Shown: one piece after another, positions 39,467 through 47,804 of the stretch
Numbering within the stretch: the stretch's first letter is position 1
Layout: the number at the start of each line of letters is the position of its first letter
Assembly: GCA_021851865.1 (NCBI GenBank)
Contig: JAJZBU010000007.1
Location: 16,103 to 80,102, forward strand
Direction of reading: 5' to 3'
DNA: 64,000 bases
Source of the DNA: Pseudomonadota bacterium
GTDB lineage: Bacteria > Pseudomonadota > Gammaproteobacteria > Pseudomonadales > Moraxellaceae
Made by a program: the position numbers and the translations under genes
The notes under the pieces: model-generated
Database searches by the model: none
Told to the model about the DNA's origin: nothing
What the model saw: only the letters and a program-made list of their open reading frames with translations

Positions 39467-40360
39467 TCAGGGCGAGGTCTGCAGGCAGCTCGGATAAGGC
39501 GGCTTCTCTTGCGTCAAGGCGCACAGACGGACAGGCATCAGCTGGGCCAGCCGCTGTAGCCAGAGCTGGGTGTCGATGGCGTGCGGGGTGTCGTAGGCCG
39601 CGCCGCGTTCATCCCAACGGATGGTATAGATGTCATCGCTGCCCTTGAGCGCGAGAATGAGCGAGCTTTCGCTGCTCTGCGGCGCGTCCGGGGTGTGGCC
39701 ACAGCTCTGGACGGCGGCGTAGACCTGTTCCTGGGCGATTTTTTCCAGGGGCAAGGCGCTGAAGCTGAAACTACCGGCGCACTGACTGGCGGCTTGCTGG
39801 ATACCAAAATTGATCAGCTTTTCCAGGGACAAAGCCGGCATGCGCGCCTGGTTCTCGCTACCGGTGATGGTCAGCATCTGCGTCCAGTGTTCGAGACTTT
39901 CACTCTGCGGCAGGGAAATGCGCAGGTAGTCGCCGTGCTCGCTGCGCTCATAGCGCGCTTTCGGCGCGAAGGTCGCTGGCCAGCGCATCAGCAACAATTG
40001 ATGGAAGATGGGGGTGATGCTGAAGGCCTGCTCGCCATGATGGATCAGATGATTGAGCTGCTCCGGGGTGATCGCCTGAAAACCGGATTTGAGCTGCGCC
40101 GGGCAGGGATAGGCCTGCGCGAGAGCATCGATGGTCTGAGCCGGCGACAACAATCCCATGAGTTCGAGATGGGCACGGTTATAGCGGTCGATGGCCGCCT
40201 GCAGATCCGACAGCGTTGCCAATTGCGGGGCACAAAAGCTGCGCCCATTCTCCTGCATGGCGAGGGCTTTGAGGTCGTCATGGCCAGTATCGTCAGCCTG
40301 GGCCGGTGGGATGAGTGCAACGATAAGGATACACAGCAGGGAGAGGGAGAGCCTGGACAT
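39467..40360 (-). CDS. Periplasmic protein with Rap1a/Tai-like N-terminal domain
   Basis: 297 residues with a clear signal peptide (1-22, ending AQA-D). Residues 40-87 (GRSFCAPQ ... AYPCP, Cys43 and Cys86) follow the pattern of the Rap1a/Tai domain, a small secreted fold first described in type VI secretion immunity proteins but also found elsewhere. The remaining two thirds contains further cysteines (in SQCAGSF, QSCGHT, RLCAL and PSCLQ) and is not recognised. No T6SS gene is in the window, so immunity is not implied. Preceded by a 70-residue gene eight bases upstream. Confidence 0.6.
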   Translation of the reverse strand: MSRLSLSLLCILIVALIPPAQADDTGHDDLKALAMQENGRSFCAPQLATLSDLQAAIDRYNRAHLELMGLLSPAQTIDALAQAYPCPAQLKSGFQAITPEQLNHLIHHGEQAFSITPIFHQLLLMRWPATFAPKARYERSEHGDYLRISLPQSESLEHWTQMLTITGSENQARMPALSLEKLINFGIQQAASQCAGSFSFSALPLEKIAQEQVYAAVQSCGHTPDAPQSSESSLILALKGSDDIYTIRWDERGAAYDTPHAIDTQLWLQRLAQLMPVRLCALTQEKPPYPSCLQTSP

Positions 40361-40368
40361 GCTGGCGT

Positions 40369-40581
40369 TCAGCGACTGACAAAGCGGCGTACGCTGATGC
40401 CGCCGATGCTGGCCATCTGGCAGCGTATGCCGCGGCGTTCAAACTCGCTCTGTAGTTCCTGGATGATCATCTTCTCGACCTCGGCCTCAACATCGGTCAC
40501 CAGTTTGCCGATGATGGCGGTCAGGGGCCCCCGATGTTCCTTGACCACTTCGTCGAGGTTGGTGATTTCAATGGTAATCAT
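40369..40581 (-). CDS. Small hypothetical protein (70 aa)
   Basis: A 70-residue, mixed-charge protein without signal peptide or membrane helix. It starts MITIEITNLDEVVKEH, has a long predicted helix (VTDVEAEVEKMIIQELQSEFERRG) and a short C-terminal strand ending SVRRFVSR. I do not recognise the family. It lies eight bases before the Rap1a-like gene on the same strand and is probably co-transcribed. The ribosome-binding site is weak, so some doubt remains. Confidence 0.5.
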   Translation of the reverse strand: MITIEITNLDEVVKEHRGPLTAIIGKLVTDVEAEVEKMIIQELQSEFERRGIRCQMASIGGISVRRFVSR

Positions 40582-40691
40582 GGTAAGGGCTCATTAGGGC
40601 GCGGCTCTCATCATAAGCTGAGCCGGAAGGCGCTGTATAGATGGTAGAAAATCGTCGCGCAGGCCTTGCCCGCAGGTCATCGCGGAGGTGT

Positions 40692-41429
40692 TCAGGCATG
40701 GCGGCGACGCAGGACGAGGTAGAACAGAAGCAGTAGCAGAGGCAGACGAAAAAGATCGTGCATGCTCAGTTTCGTCGGCAAAGTTGACATCGATACGAGG
40801 ACGATCATCAGCGCCATGATCAGGGCATCGTCGCGGCGCTCGCGGCGCAGGCTCAGCATCTGCTCGGCGAGGAGGGATTGTTGCCGATCGAGATGGCCGT
40901 TGATCTGGCGCATTTGCTGCAGGGTATCGCGAAGGAGACCGGGTAGCGGCGTCAGGTCCTGCAGCCAGGAACTGTCTCTGTTGCGGATCTTCTGCAGGAT
41001 TTCGCCGAGATTGAGGTGCTGGCGCAGCCACTGTCGCGTCGCGGTGCGTAGATCATAATGCCGTGCGATCTCGCTGAGTGCCCTGATCTTGTCGTCCTGC
41101 CCCCAGATTTTCCATTGTCCGGGTGGATGGGAGAGGCCCATCGCACGCCGGCCGAGTGCATACAAGGTGCAATTGATGCGAATATCGGCGTGTCCCGGGT
41201 ATTCGTCACGGATCTCGATGCCATCGCTGTCGAGAATCAGATAGATCACCTGGTAGGGTTCGCGGATCTTCAGCTTGATGACCGTGCCGGCGAAGGCAGC
41301 GAGAGCCTCGAGAGAAGGCGCGTCGAGACCGATCATGCCATTGACCAGGGTTTCCAGCAGGCCTAGTGTCATATAATGGCCTAGGCTGTGCTGATGGTCG
41401 TCGAGTGTCGTGTCAGAGGTGTCCGCCAT
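40692..41429 (-). CDS. SCP2/UbiJ-like protein with C-terminal membrane anchor
   Basis: 245 residues. The N-terminal 110 residues (LLETLVNGMIGLDAPSLEAL, IYLILDSDGIEIRDEY, ADIRINCTLYALGRRAMG) look like an SCP2-type lipid-binding domain as in UbiJ. A helical middle region follows, and the end has two hydrophobic segments (ALIMALMIVLVSM and LFRLPLLLLLFYLVL) with a basic tail. UbiJ binds ubiquinone intermediates in E. coli, but ubiE and ubiB are not adjacent and the terminal membrane segments differ from UbiJ, so the role is open. Confidence 0.6.
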   Translation of the reverse strand: MADTSDTTLDDHQHSLGHYMTLGLLETLVNGMIGLDAPSLEALAAFAGTVIKLKIREPYQVIYLILDSDGIEIRDEYPGHADIRINCTLYALGRRAMGLSHPPGQWKIWGQDDKIRALSEIARHYDLRTATRQWLRQHLNLGEILQKIRNRDSSWLQDLTPLPGLLRDTLQQMRQINGHLDRQQSLLAEQMLSLRRERRDDALIMALMIVLVSMSTLPTKLSMHDLFRLPLLLLLFYLVLRRRHA

Positions 41430-41625
41430 CGGGGGTCACTGTCGTCCGTGGGTATCGTCCGCCATTATGCCGTGTCCTGAGGCGGCTGTCTTGACCGGCG
41501 TATCCGCTGTGAGTGGTAGAAATGGCCAGTGTGATCGGGTGTTCGAGCTTCTACAATCGACGAGATGACCGTATGATGACCGCTGGCAGGCCATCGGTGT
41601 AAGGTGGCGATGAGGGGGTAGGGAT

Positions 41626-42726
41626 GTGGCCTTGAGTACGCCAGCGCAGGCAGGGGTGTTGCTGTTGCCGGCGTTCCTGACGATCGCCTCCGGCGTGCTT
41701 TTTCGTTGGCTGCTGTTATCTCCGGCGCGGGCGCGCACATGGTGGCCTTGGGCGGGATTCCTCATCGAGCGTAGTGATGAGCGTATTTTGCCCTGGCTGC
41801 GTGAGCGGCTCGCCGGTGGCGCCGCGACTTGGTTTGAGAGCATGCAGCCTGAGTGGATCGCGGCCTATCTGGCGCGGCGAGCGCAGGAAAGGCTGGAGTG
41901 GATCCTGGAGCAGGCGCTTGCGCCTGAGGACCTCGTGCTTTGGGAGAACTTGCCGCGCTGGGCGCGTGAGCGGGTGATGCAGCGCCTGCGTGAGGATCTG
42001 CCGGCGACGATCGATAACATGATCGAAGATCTCGCCGCAGAGCTCGATCATTATGTGGATCTGTCGGTTGTCGTTGCCCGCGCCTGGGCAGCGCACGCTG
42101 ACGATCGCAGCCTGTATGCCCGCCTCTTTCCCCTCAATCGCGCCTTTATTCTCTTCTGGGGCGGATGTGGTCTGGGGCTGGGCATCCTGCTTCTGGCGGG
42201 AGGTTTGCCGGCGGCCATTCGTATCGCCGTCCTGCCCATCGCTCTTTTGCTCCCCTGGTGGGGCAGCAAAAGGCTCTGGCATCACCTGCCGCTGGCATCC
42301 GACCTCGACGTCAAACTCGAGTCGGTGCTGGTGGAGCAAGTGCAGGCCCGCACCCTCATGGCGACAGCCTTGGCGGGAGAGGGTGAGGATGCTATGCGCG
42401 CGATCCTGGCGGGCCATATCGATCGCCTGTTGCAGCAGGCCTTGACGACGCGCGCTTTCGTGCGTCTGCTCGGCGTCGGTGGCCTGCAGCGGCTGCGCCA
42501 GCGCGCGCATCACCTGGCGCGCCCCATGCTGCTGTCCTGCCTGAGTGAAAGCGGTCTGCAAAAACACGTTCAACCTTTGGTGCGGGCGCGCTTGCAGCGC
42601 CTGGCGCCGTCGCCGCAGTGGTGGCGGCGCTTGCAGGGGCAGGTCCTGGGGTATTCGCATGCTTGGCTGATGCTGCCGCCTGCCGTGATGGCGGCGCTGT
42701 TGGTTTGGCTTTGGAGTGGCATTTGA
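41626..42726 (+). CDS. Membrane protein of unknown function
   Basis: 366 residues, starting with GTG after GAGGGGGTAGG (TTG at 41632 is also possible). Topology: one N-terminal helix, a long helical cytoplasmic or periplasmic stretch rich in Arg, Glu and Trp (WLRERLAGG, WIAAYLARRAQERLEWILEQ), a central helical hairpin (about 170-210), another soluble helical region, and a final C-terminal helix (AWLMLPPAVMAALLVWLW). The pattern faintly resembles DUF445 proteins, but I cannot confirm it. Divergent from the SCP2-like gene and 60 bases before the phasin. Confidence 0.6.
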   Translation: MALSTPAQAGVLLLPAFLTIASGVLFRWLLLSPARARTWWPWAGFLIERSDERILPWLRERLAGGAATWFESMQPEWIAAYLARRAQERLEWILEQALAPEDLVLWENLPRWARERVMQRLREDLPATIDNMIEDLAAELDHYVDLSVVVARAWAAHADDRSLYARLFPLNRAFILFWGGCGLGLGILLLAGGLPAAIRIAVLPIALLLPWWGSKRLWHHLPLASDLDVKLESVLVEQVQARTLMATALAGEGEDAMRAILAGHIDRLLQQALTTRAFVRLLGVGGLQRLRQRAHHLARPMLLSCLSESGLQKHVQPLVRARLQRLAPSPQWWRRLQGQVLGYSHAWLMLPPAVMAALLVWLWSGI

Positions 42727-42786
42727 GCGGTTTGCCGTGATCGCCAGATGCATTAGACTATTTTTCCGTATCTTGAGGAGTGAGCG

Positions 42787-43200
42787 ATGACGGAAACGAC
42801 ACGCAAGGGTCGGCAGCGCCCGAAATGGACCGGCTCGCCGGGGGAGTTGCGCCTTTACACCAAGCAGATCTGGCTGGCGGGCCTGGGTGCTTTTTCGCGT
42901 AGCGAGGAGGACGCCGAGACCTTCTTCAATACCCTGGTCAAGGCCGGTGAGGAGATCGAAAATCGTACGCGCGAAGCGGCGGGCATGGTCGAAGAGGTGC
43001 GTGATCGTGTGCGCGAGAAGGCATCGGGGACCCTTGAGCGGGTCGAGCGTGTGCTCGATGACGGCTTGGCCACGACTTTGGGGCGCATCGGCATCCCTTC
43101 GCAGCGTGACATCGATGCCATCCATGCGCGGCTCGATGCGCTGACCGCGGTTCTCGAGGAGTTGCGCACACAACTGCCGCGACCAGCGGCGAAAAAGTGA
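42787..43200 (+). CDS. Phasin family protein (PhaI/PhaF-like)
   Basis: 137-residue amphipathic helical protein with the phasin pattern: basic N-terminus, KQIWLAGLGAFSRSEEDAETFFNTLV, a heptad-rich middle, and IPSQRDIDAIHARLDAL near the end, with an Ala/Pro/Lys tail. Such proteins coat polyhydroxyalkanoate granules. No PHA synthase is in the window. AGGAG precedes the ATG. Promoter and operon link to the membrane protein upstream are possible. Confidence 0.88.
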   Translation: MTETTRKGRQRPKWTGSPGELRLYTKQIWLAGLGAFSRSEEDAETFFNTLVKAGEEIENRTREAAGMVEEVRDRVREKASGTLERVERVLDDGLATTLGRIGIPSQRDIDAIHARLDALTAVLEELRTQLPRPAAKK

Positions 43201-43327
43201 AGAGGCTTGTGAAGTCCTTCATGTTTTACGGAAATTGTCGTGGGCGATCGGTGATTTACGGTTTTTTGGCGTTATAGTATTGACATATCGCCGACTCTCC
43301 ACGATGAGTGATCATCAGGGGTGGATG

Positions 43328-44548
43328 ATGAGCTTAGAAATGCGTAAATTGCCTGTCGAGCGTCTAGCGTTGGGCATGTTCGTCTCCAAACTGGATCGTT
43401 CCTGGATTGAGACGCCATTTCCGTTACAGGGTTTTTATATTCGCAACCATGAAGAGATTCTGGCTCTGCGCAAGTATTGCCGTGAAGTCTATATCGATGT
43501 GCGGCGTAGCGATCGCGGGGTGATGGATCCGCTCGCCGCGAATGAAGCGGCGGCCAAACGTTCGAAGCTGCCCCTCTATCCGACCCTCGTGGCTATGCCC
43601 GAGGAAGTGCGCAGCGGGGAAATCGTCTTTGATGATCTGCAACGCACGGTGGCGGAACTCTTCACCGAAATGCGGCATGGTCGCATCGATCACCTGCAAG
43701 CTGCTTCGGGTGTGGCTTCACAGATGGTGGATTCGGTGATCCGCAATCCTGACGCCATGGTATGGCTGGCGCGCATGCGCGATCGTGATGGTTATAGCTA
43801 TGCGCATGCCATACGCAGCAGCTTGTGGGCCATCGTTTTCGGGCGCCATCTGGGTTTGAGCAAGATCGCCCTCGACAGTCTGGCTTTGTCAGTGCTTCTC
43901 ATGGACGTCGGCAAGATTCGATTGCCGGCGAGCCTGCTGCAAAAGCCGCGTCTCGAGGCGGCGGAGCGCTCTCTGATCGAGGCGCACGTGCAGCACAGCC
44001 TCGACATCCTCGGCTCCCTGGGCTTCATGAATGCCGACATGCTCAAGGTGGTGGCGCAACACCACGAGCGTTTTGACGGTTCCGGCTATCCGCATGCCCT
44101 GGCCGGTCCAGCGATTTGCCCCATGGCCAAGATCGCCGGCATCGTCGATACCTATGACGCCATGACCAGCCCGCGGCAGCATAGTCTGGCCTTGACCTCG
44201 GTCGAGGTGGTGTCGCGGCTTTATGAGCTGCGCAACAAGGCCTTTCAGGCGCGTCTCGTCGATGAGTTCATCCAGGCGATCGGGGTCTATCCGACGGGCA
44301 CGCTCGTGCGCCTGAGTTCAGGTGAGGTGGGCATCATCACCGAACAGAATCCCTCGCGCCGCCTGCGCCCCAACCTTCTCCTGCTGCTCGATGCGGAAAA
44401 AAACCGCCTTTCCAAGCCGCGACTCCTGCGTCTCGATCAATGCACCCACGACATCGCCGGTGAACCCCTCAAGATCGCTTCCAGTCTTCTGCCCGGAAGT
44501 TACGGTCTCTACGCTGAGCAGTGGCAACTGGACATGGCCGCCGCCTGA
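43328..44548 (+). CDS. DUF3391/HD-GYP domain protein with altered HD motif
   Basis: 406 residues from the ATG at 43328 (AGGGG six bases upstream); earlier in-frame ATGs exist at 43304 and 43325. An N-terminal DUF3391 domain (KLPVERLALGMFVSKLD onward) precedes an HD-GYP domain (about 125-320). The usual c-di-GMP phosphodiesterase residues are present at His160, His220, HHE 245-247, GYP 253-255 and Asp274, but the HD dyad reads Met192-Asp193 (LLMDVGK). Loss of that metal-binding histidine may abolish or alter phosphodiesterase activity. A C-terminal domain of about 85 residues follows. Confidence 0.85.
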   Translation: MSLEMRKLPVERLALGMFVSKLDRSWIETPFPLQGFYIRNHEEILALRKYCREVYIDVRRSDRGVMDPLAANEAAAKRSKLPLYPTLVAMPEEVRSGEIVFDDLQRTVAELFTEMRHGRIDHLQAASGVASQMVDSVIRNPDAMVWLARMRDRDGYSYAHAIRSSLWAIVFGRHLGLSKIALDSLALSVLLMDVGKIRLPASLLQKPRLEAAERSLIEAHVQHSLDILGSLGFMNADMLKVVAQHHERFDGSGYPHALAGPAICPMAKIAGIVDTYDAMTSPRQHSLALTSVEVVSRLYELRNKAFQARLVDEFIQAIGVYPTGTLVRLSSGEVGIITEQNPSRRLRPNLLLLLDAEKNRLSKPRLLRLDQCTHDIAGEPLKIASSLLPGSYGLYAEQWQLDMAAA

Positions 44549-44549
44549 A

Positions 44550-44567
44550 CTCACCCTCAGGGGTGAG
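44550..44567. terminator. Hairpin shared by convergent gene ends
   Basis: CTCACCC and GGGTGAG (7 bp) enclose a TCAG loop. The hairpin begins one base after the HD-GYP stop and covers the dolP stop codon. There is no T-run on either strand; it may act as a weak bidirectional terminator. Confidence 0.35.
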
Positions 44568-45204
44568 CGGCTGCTGGGGTGTGGGGCGGCGCGCTGGTCG
44601 TGGTCGCAGTGGTCGTGGTGGTCTTGTCATCGACGTAATCGACGATCTTGATAATTTTGTGAATGCCACCGATGTCCTTGATCAGGTCGACGGCGTGATC
44701 GGCTTCGCTGTGGCTGATTTTGCCCATGATGTAGACGTCGCCGTCGTCGACCACGGCTTTCATGCGGGCGTAGGGGATGCCATCGGCAAACATCAACCGT
44801 GAGCGGATGCGCGCGGCGATGACCTCGTTGCTGGCGCGTGCCAGATAGTAGTCGCTGCCGGTGACTTTGAGCTGGTCATAGATGTGCGTCACCCCGCTGA
44901 TCTGATTGACGACGCGTTCGGCCGTGGGCTTGAGATCCTGGGCTGGCACCTGGCCATAGAGCAGGACCGTGCCGAAGAAACTGACGACGTGAACATTGGC
45001 GTCACGAAAGCGGGAGTCGGCCTTGTAGATGTCGATGTTGGCACTGTTCTCGATTTCGAGATCGGCGACGCTTTGGCTCAAGGTGCGGTCATAGGTGGGG
45101 CGAATCGCCGGTCCTGGTCCGCTGGCGGTGGCCAGCAGGCTGGTGCAGGCGCTCAGGCTCAGGCCGGCGATGAGCAGGCACGCCGTGGATATGAATCTAT
45201 TCAT
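44557..45204 (-). CDS. dolP: BON-domain outer-membrane lipoprotein DolP
   Basis: 215 residues from the ATG at 45204: lipoprotein signal peptide with lipobox LSAC (Cys20), then two BON domains (about 60-125 and 130-195, the second with VDDGDVYIMGKISHSEAD). A Thr/Ala/Pro-rich tail ends in PAAAHP. DolP (YraP) supports outer-membrane integrity and BAM function. It forms an operon with diaA and lpoA, the conserved yraM-yraO-yraP order. The start overlaps diaA by eight bases. Confidence 0.9.
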   Translation of the reverse strand: MNRFISTACLLIAGLSLSACTSLLATASGPGPAIRPTYDRTLSQSVADLEIENSANIDIYKADSRFRDANVHVVSFFGTVLLYGQVPAQDLKPTAERVVNQISGVTHIYDQLKVTGSDYYLARASNEVIAARIRSRLMFADGIPYARMKAVVDDGDVYIMGKISHSEADHAVDLIKDIGGIHKIIKIVDYVDDKTTTTTATTTSAPPHTPAAAHP

Positions 45205-45796
45205 CTTCGACTCCAAAAAGTTGCTCATCGATGAGATGAGCCATACAGTGCAAGATGGCATGATGGGCCGTATGGATGGCGGCATGACGATCAAAGGGTA
45301 TGTGGATCTGGATGTCGGTCTCGTGCAACATGCGGGCGATGTCGTCGCCTTCGTACCCGGTCAGGGCCACCACCCGCATCTCGCGATCATGCGCGGCGTC
45401 GATGGCCTGCAAGATGTTGATCGCCTGCCCTGTCGCCGACATACATAACAGGACGTCGCCGCGCTGTCCATAGGCGCGCACCGGGCGTGCGTAAACATCG
45501 GCAAAAGAAGATTCTCCGACGATGGCGCTGAAGGTCGGGATGTCCGGGGTGAGCAGATGTGCCGGCAAGGGCGGGCGCTCACGCTGGTAGCGATGAATCA
45601 TCATGGCGACGAAGGATTGGGCGTTGGCAGAGGAGCCGCCATTGCCGCAGACCAGGACGCGGTGCCCGCTGACCATGGCCTCGACGATGAGTTCGACGCT
45701 CGCAACGAGAGGCGTGCCGCAGGCCAGAAAGCTGTGCTGCATGCGTTCGCTCGCGAGATCAAACCAGATCGCTGCGCGTTCGAGCATCTCGCTCAT
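45197..45796 (-). CDS. diaA: DnaA initiator-associating protein DiaA (SIS domain)
   Basis: 199-residue sugar-isomerase (SIS) fold protein of the DiaA/GmhA type, with RVLVCGNGGSSANAQSF and LLCMSATGQAINILQAI. In E. coli DiaA binds DnaA and helps it assemble at oriC. The context between lpoA and dolP decides for DiaA over phosphoheptose isomerase. Its ATG overlaps the lpoA stop by four bases; the endonuclease-like yraN that often lies here is missing. Confidence 0.9.
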   Translation of the reverse strand: MSEMLERAAIWFDLASERMQHSFLACGTPLVASVELIVEAMVSGHRVLVCGNGGSSANAQSFVAMMIHRYQRERPPLPAHLLTPDIPTFSAIVGESSFADVYARPVRAYGQRGDVLLCMSATGQAINILQAIDAAHDREMRVVALTGYEGDDIARMLHETDIQIHIPFDRHAAIHTAHHAILHCMAHLIDEQLFGVEDE

Positions 45797-46899
45797 GGCT
45801 GCTCCATCGGCAAGGGGCCGGCGTCGGTCATATGGCTGAGGTTGAGCTGGCGCAGCAGACGGCCCTGGGCGTCGTCGATCAGGCCGGTGCCGCCGGGCAG
45901 GGGCCAGCCGGGGGTATCGTTGACGAGTTTTTGCGCCAAGGTCCAGCTGTCCATGCCGAGCGCAAAGAGGCGTTGGTCAGAGCTGTGTGTCGGCTGTAGG
46001 GCGCTGAACAAACGCAGATCGGCGGGTGGTTGCAGCAAGGCGGGTATTTCGGCATAGATGACCCCCTGCAGATCATGCAGCTGCGCGATATGCCCCTGCA
46101 GATCGACTGCCGTAGACAGGGCATAGAGAGGGATGTCGCGATGCAGGTGGACGAGAAGCGGATAGATCTGCGTGCCGTGCTGGCGACCACAGGCGAGAAA
46201 GATCGCGTCGAAGGGGCGAGCCTGCAGCACCACGTGGTGATGTCGATGCCGGCCGTGCCCGGTGGTTTGCTCACTGCTCGTAAACAGCAGGGCGCTCAAG
46301 GTCTTGAGCAGAGGCTGTCGTTCGGCGAGGGCAGCCTCCGCCGCGACATCACCGCTCTCGGCGCGCCAAGCCTGCGCCCACTGTGAGGCGCGTAGGCTAT
46401 CGCTGGGATCGTCATCGTGCAGGATGAGTACATGCTGCAGTCCGGCGCGGTGGGCGGCGGCGACCAGGGTGGGGATTTCATCTTCGGGTGACAGGGAAAG
46501 TTGCCAGCTCTGTGGCGGCGCCGGCAGACTCGAGCGATTGAGCAGCAGGGTTTTGACGGGCAGGCCATGGGCGTCACTGAGCAGGGTGTCGACTTTGTCC
46601 TTCTCGATGGGGCCGATGACCAGGGTCGCGCCATTGGCGACGGCCTGATCGTAGAGGGTGCGGATATCGCCGCTCGAGCTATCGAAAAAGCGCAACTCAG
46701 GGGCGTCAGCGACGCCGGCTTCCTGGGCTTGATAGGCGGCGATCAGGCCGAGGCGGACGTCGGCGCCGGCGCGCGCCCAGGGGCCCTGTTCGGGCAGGAG
46801 GACGGCGTCGAAAGCGCTGGCCAGCGTAGGTCCGATGAGCAGCAAGCTGGTCAGCAGCAGGCGAAGAACATTGCAAGCTGTCTGGCCTGGCGCGCTCAT
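45793..46899 (-). CDS. lpoA: Penicillin-binding protein activator LpoA, reduced form
   Basis: 368 residues, only the periplasmic-binding-protein-like C-terminal domain of LpoA (AVLLPEQGPWARAGADVRLG, GPIEKDKVDTLL, FDAIFLACGRQHGTQIYPLL). In E. coli LpoA is an outer-membrane lipoprotein of 678 residues that activates PBP1a. Here the N-terminal TPR-like domain is absent, and the signal peptide (1-29, ending LASA-F) has no lipobox cysteine, so the protein would be soluble in the periplasm. AGGAGGAGGA precedes the ATG. Identity rests on domain and on the rsmI / lpoA-diaA-dolP context. Confidence 0.8.
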   Translation of the reverse strand: MSAPGQTACNVLRLLLTSLLLIGPTLASAFDAVLLPEQGPWARAGADVRLGLIAAYQAQEAGVADAPELRFFDSSSGDIRTLYDQAVANGATLVIGPIEKDKVDTLLSDAHGLPVKTLLLNRSSLPAPPQSWQLSLSPEDEIPTLVAAAHRAGLQHVLILHDDDPSDSLRASQWAQAWRAESGDVAAEAALAERQPLLKTLSALLFTSSEQTTGHGRHRHHHVVLQARPFDAIFLACGRQHGTQIYPLLVHLHRDIPLYALSTAVDLQGHIAQLHDLQGVIYAEIPALLQPPADLRLFSALQPTHSSDQRLFALGMDSWTLAQKLVNDTPGWPLPGGTGLIDDAQGRLLRQLNLSHMTDAGPLPMEQP

Positions 46900-46967
46900 G
46901 CTATCCTCCTCCTGGGTGATATGGGATCGTGGTGTCGGGACGCCACACCGCGCATCAGGTGAGACGC

Positions 46968-47804
46968 ATGACGGCAGGTGTACTTTATGTTGTGGCGACC
47001 CCGATTGGCAACCTTGGGGACATCAGCGCACGTGCGTTGCGGGTCTTATCCGAGGTCGCGGCTATCGCCGCCGAGGATACACGACATACCGCCCAACTCT
47101 TGCAATATTTTTCCATTCAGCGCCCCCTGATCGCCTTGCATGAGCACAATGAGGCGACGCAGGCCGGTGTCCTCATCGAGCGTTTGCGCGCCGGCGACAG
47201 CCTCGCCCTGGTCAGCGATGCCGGCACGCCGCTGATCAGCGATCCGGGATTTCGTTTGGTCAGCGCCGCACATGCAGCCATGTTGCCGGTGCGCGCCGTG
47301 CCGGGCGCGAGCGCCGCCATGGCGGCGCTCAGTGTCGCAGGTCAAGCCAGTGATCGTTTTGTCTTCGAGGGCTTTCTGCCGGCGAAATCGGCGGCGCGCC
47401 GAGCCCGGCTGCAGGAATTGGCGCCGGAACGCCGCAGCCTTATCTTTTACGAAGCGCCGCATCGTCTGCAAGAGACCCTCGATGACATGCGCGCAGTCTT
47501 TGGGCGACGCTCGATCACCCTCTGCCGCGAACTGACCAAGGCTTTCGAGACCGTCTTGCGCATGGACCTCGCCGAGCTGTGCGAACGCGTACGCCAGGAC
47601 GAAGATCAACGACGTGGTGAGATCGTGCTCGTCCTTGAAGGTTGCGCGCAGGCACTGACGCCGGTCGACGAGCATCGTCGGGTGCTCGACATTCTTCTGC
47701 AGGATCTGCCGGTGAGTCAGGCGGCGAGTCTGGCCGCGCGTTTGACCGGAGGTCGGCGTAAATGGTTCTACGAGGAGGCCTTGGCGCGTGAGAACAGGAC
47801 TTGA
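46968..47804 (+). CDS. rsmI: 16S rRNA 2'-O-ribose C1402 methyltransferase RsmI
   Basis: 278-residue tetrapyrrole-methylase-fold enzyme. LYVVATPIGNLGDISARAL, EDTRHTAQLL, ALVSDAGTPLISDPGFRLV and FYEAPHRLQETL are family signatures. It methylates C1402 of 16S rRNA with RsmH. The ATG at 46968 follows AGGTGAG. Divergent from lpoA, as in many gammaproteobacteria. Confidence 0.97.
   Translation: MTAGVLYVVATPIGNLGDISARALRVLSEVAAIAAEDTRHTAQLLQYFSIQRPLIALHEHNEATQAGVLIERLRAGDSLALVSDAGTPLISDPGFRLVSAAHAAMLPVRAVPGASAAMAALSVAGQASDRFVFEGFLPAKSAARRARLQELAPERRSLIFYEAPHRLQETLDDMRAVFGRRSITLCRELTKAFETVLRMDLAELCERVRQDEDQRRGEIVLVLEGCAQALTPVDEHRRVLDILLQDLPVSQAASLAARLTGGRRKWFYEEALARENRT

Noticed and set aside
39467..40360. 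T6SS immunity gene
   Set aside because: Only the domain pattern suggests it; there is no effector, VgrG or other T6SS gene in the window.
41716..43173. 485-residue minus-strand frame opposite the membrane protein and phasin
   Set aside because: Rich in Arg, Gln and His with no hydrophobic or domain pattern; the plus-strand genes explain the region better.
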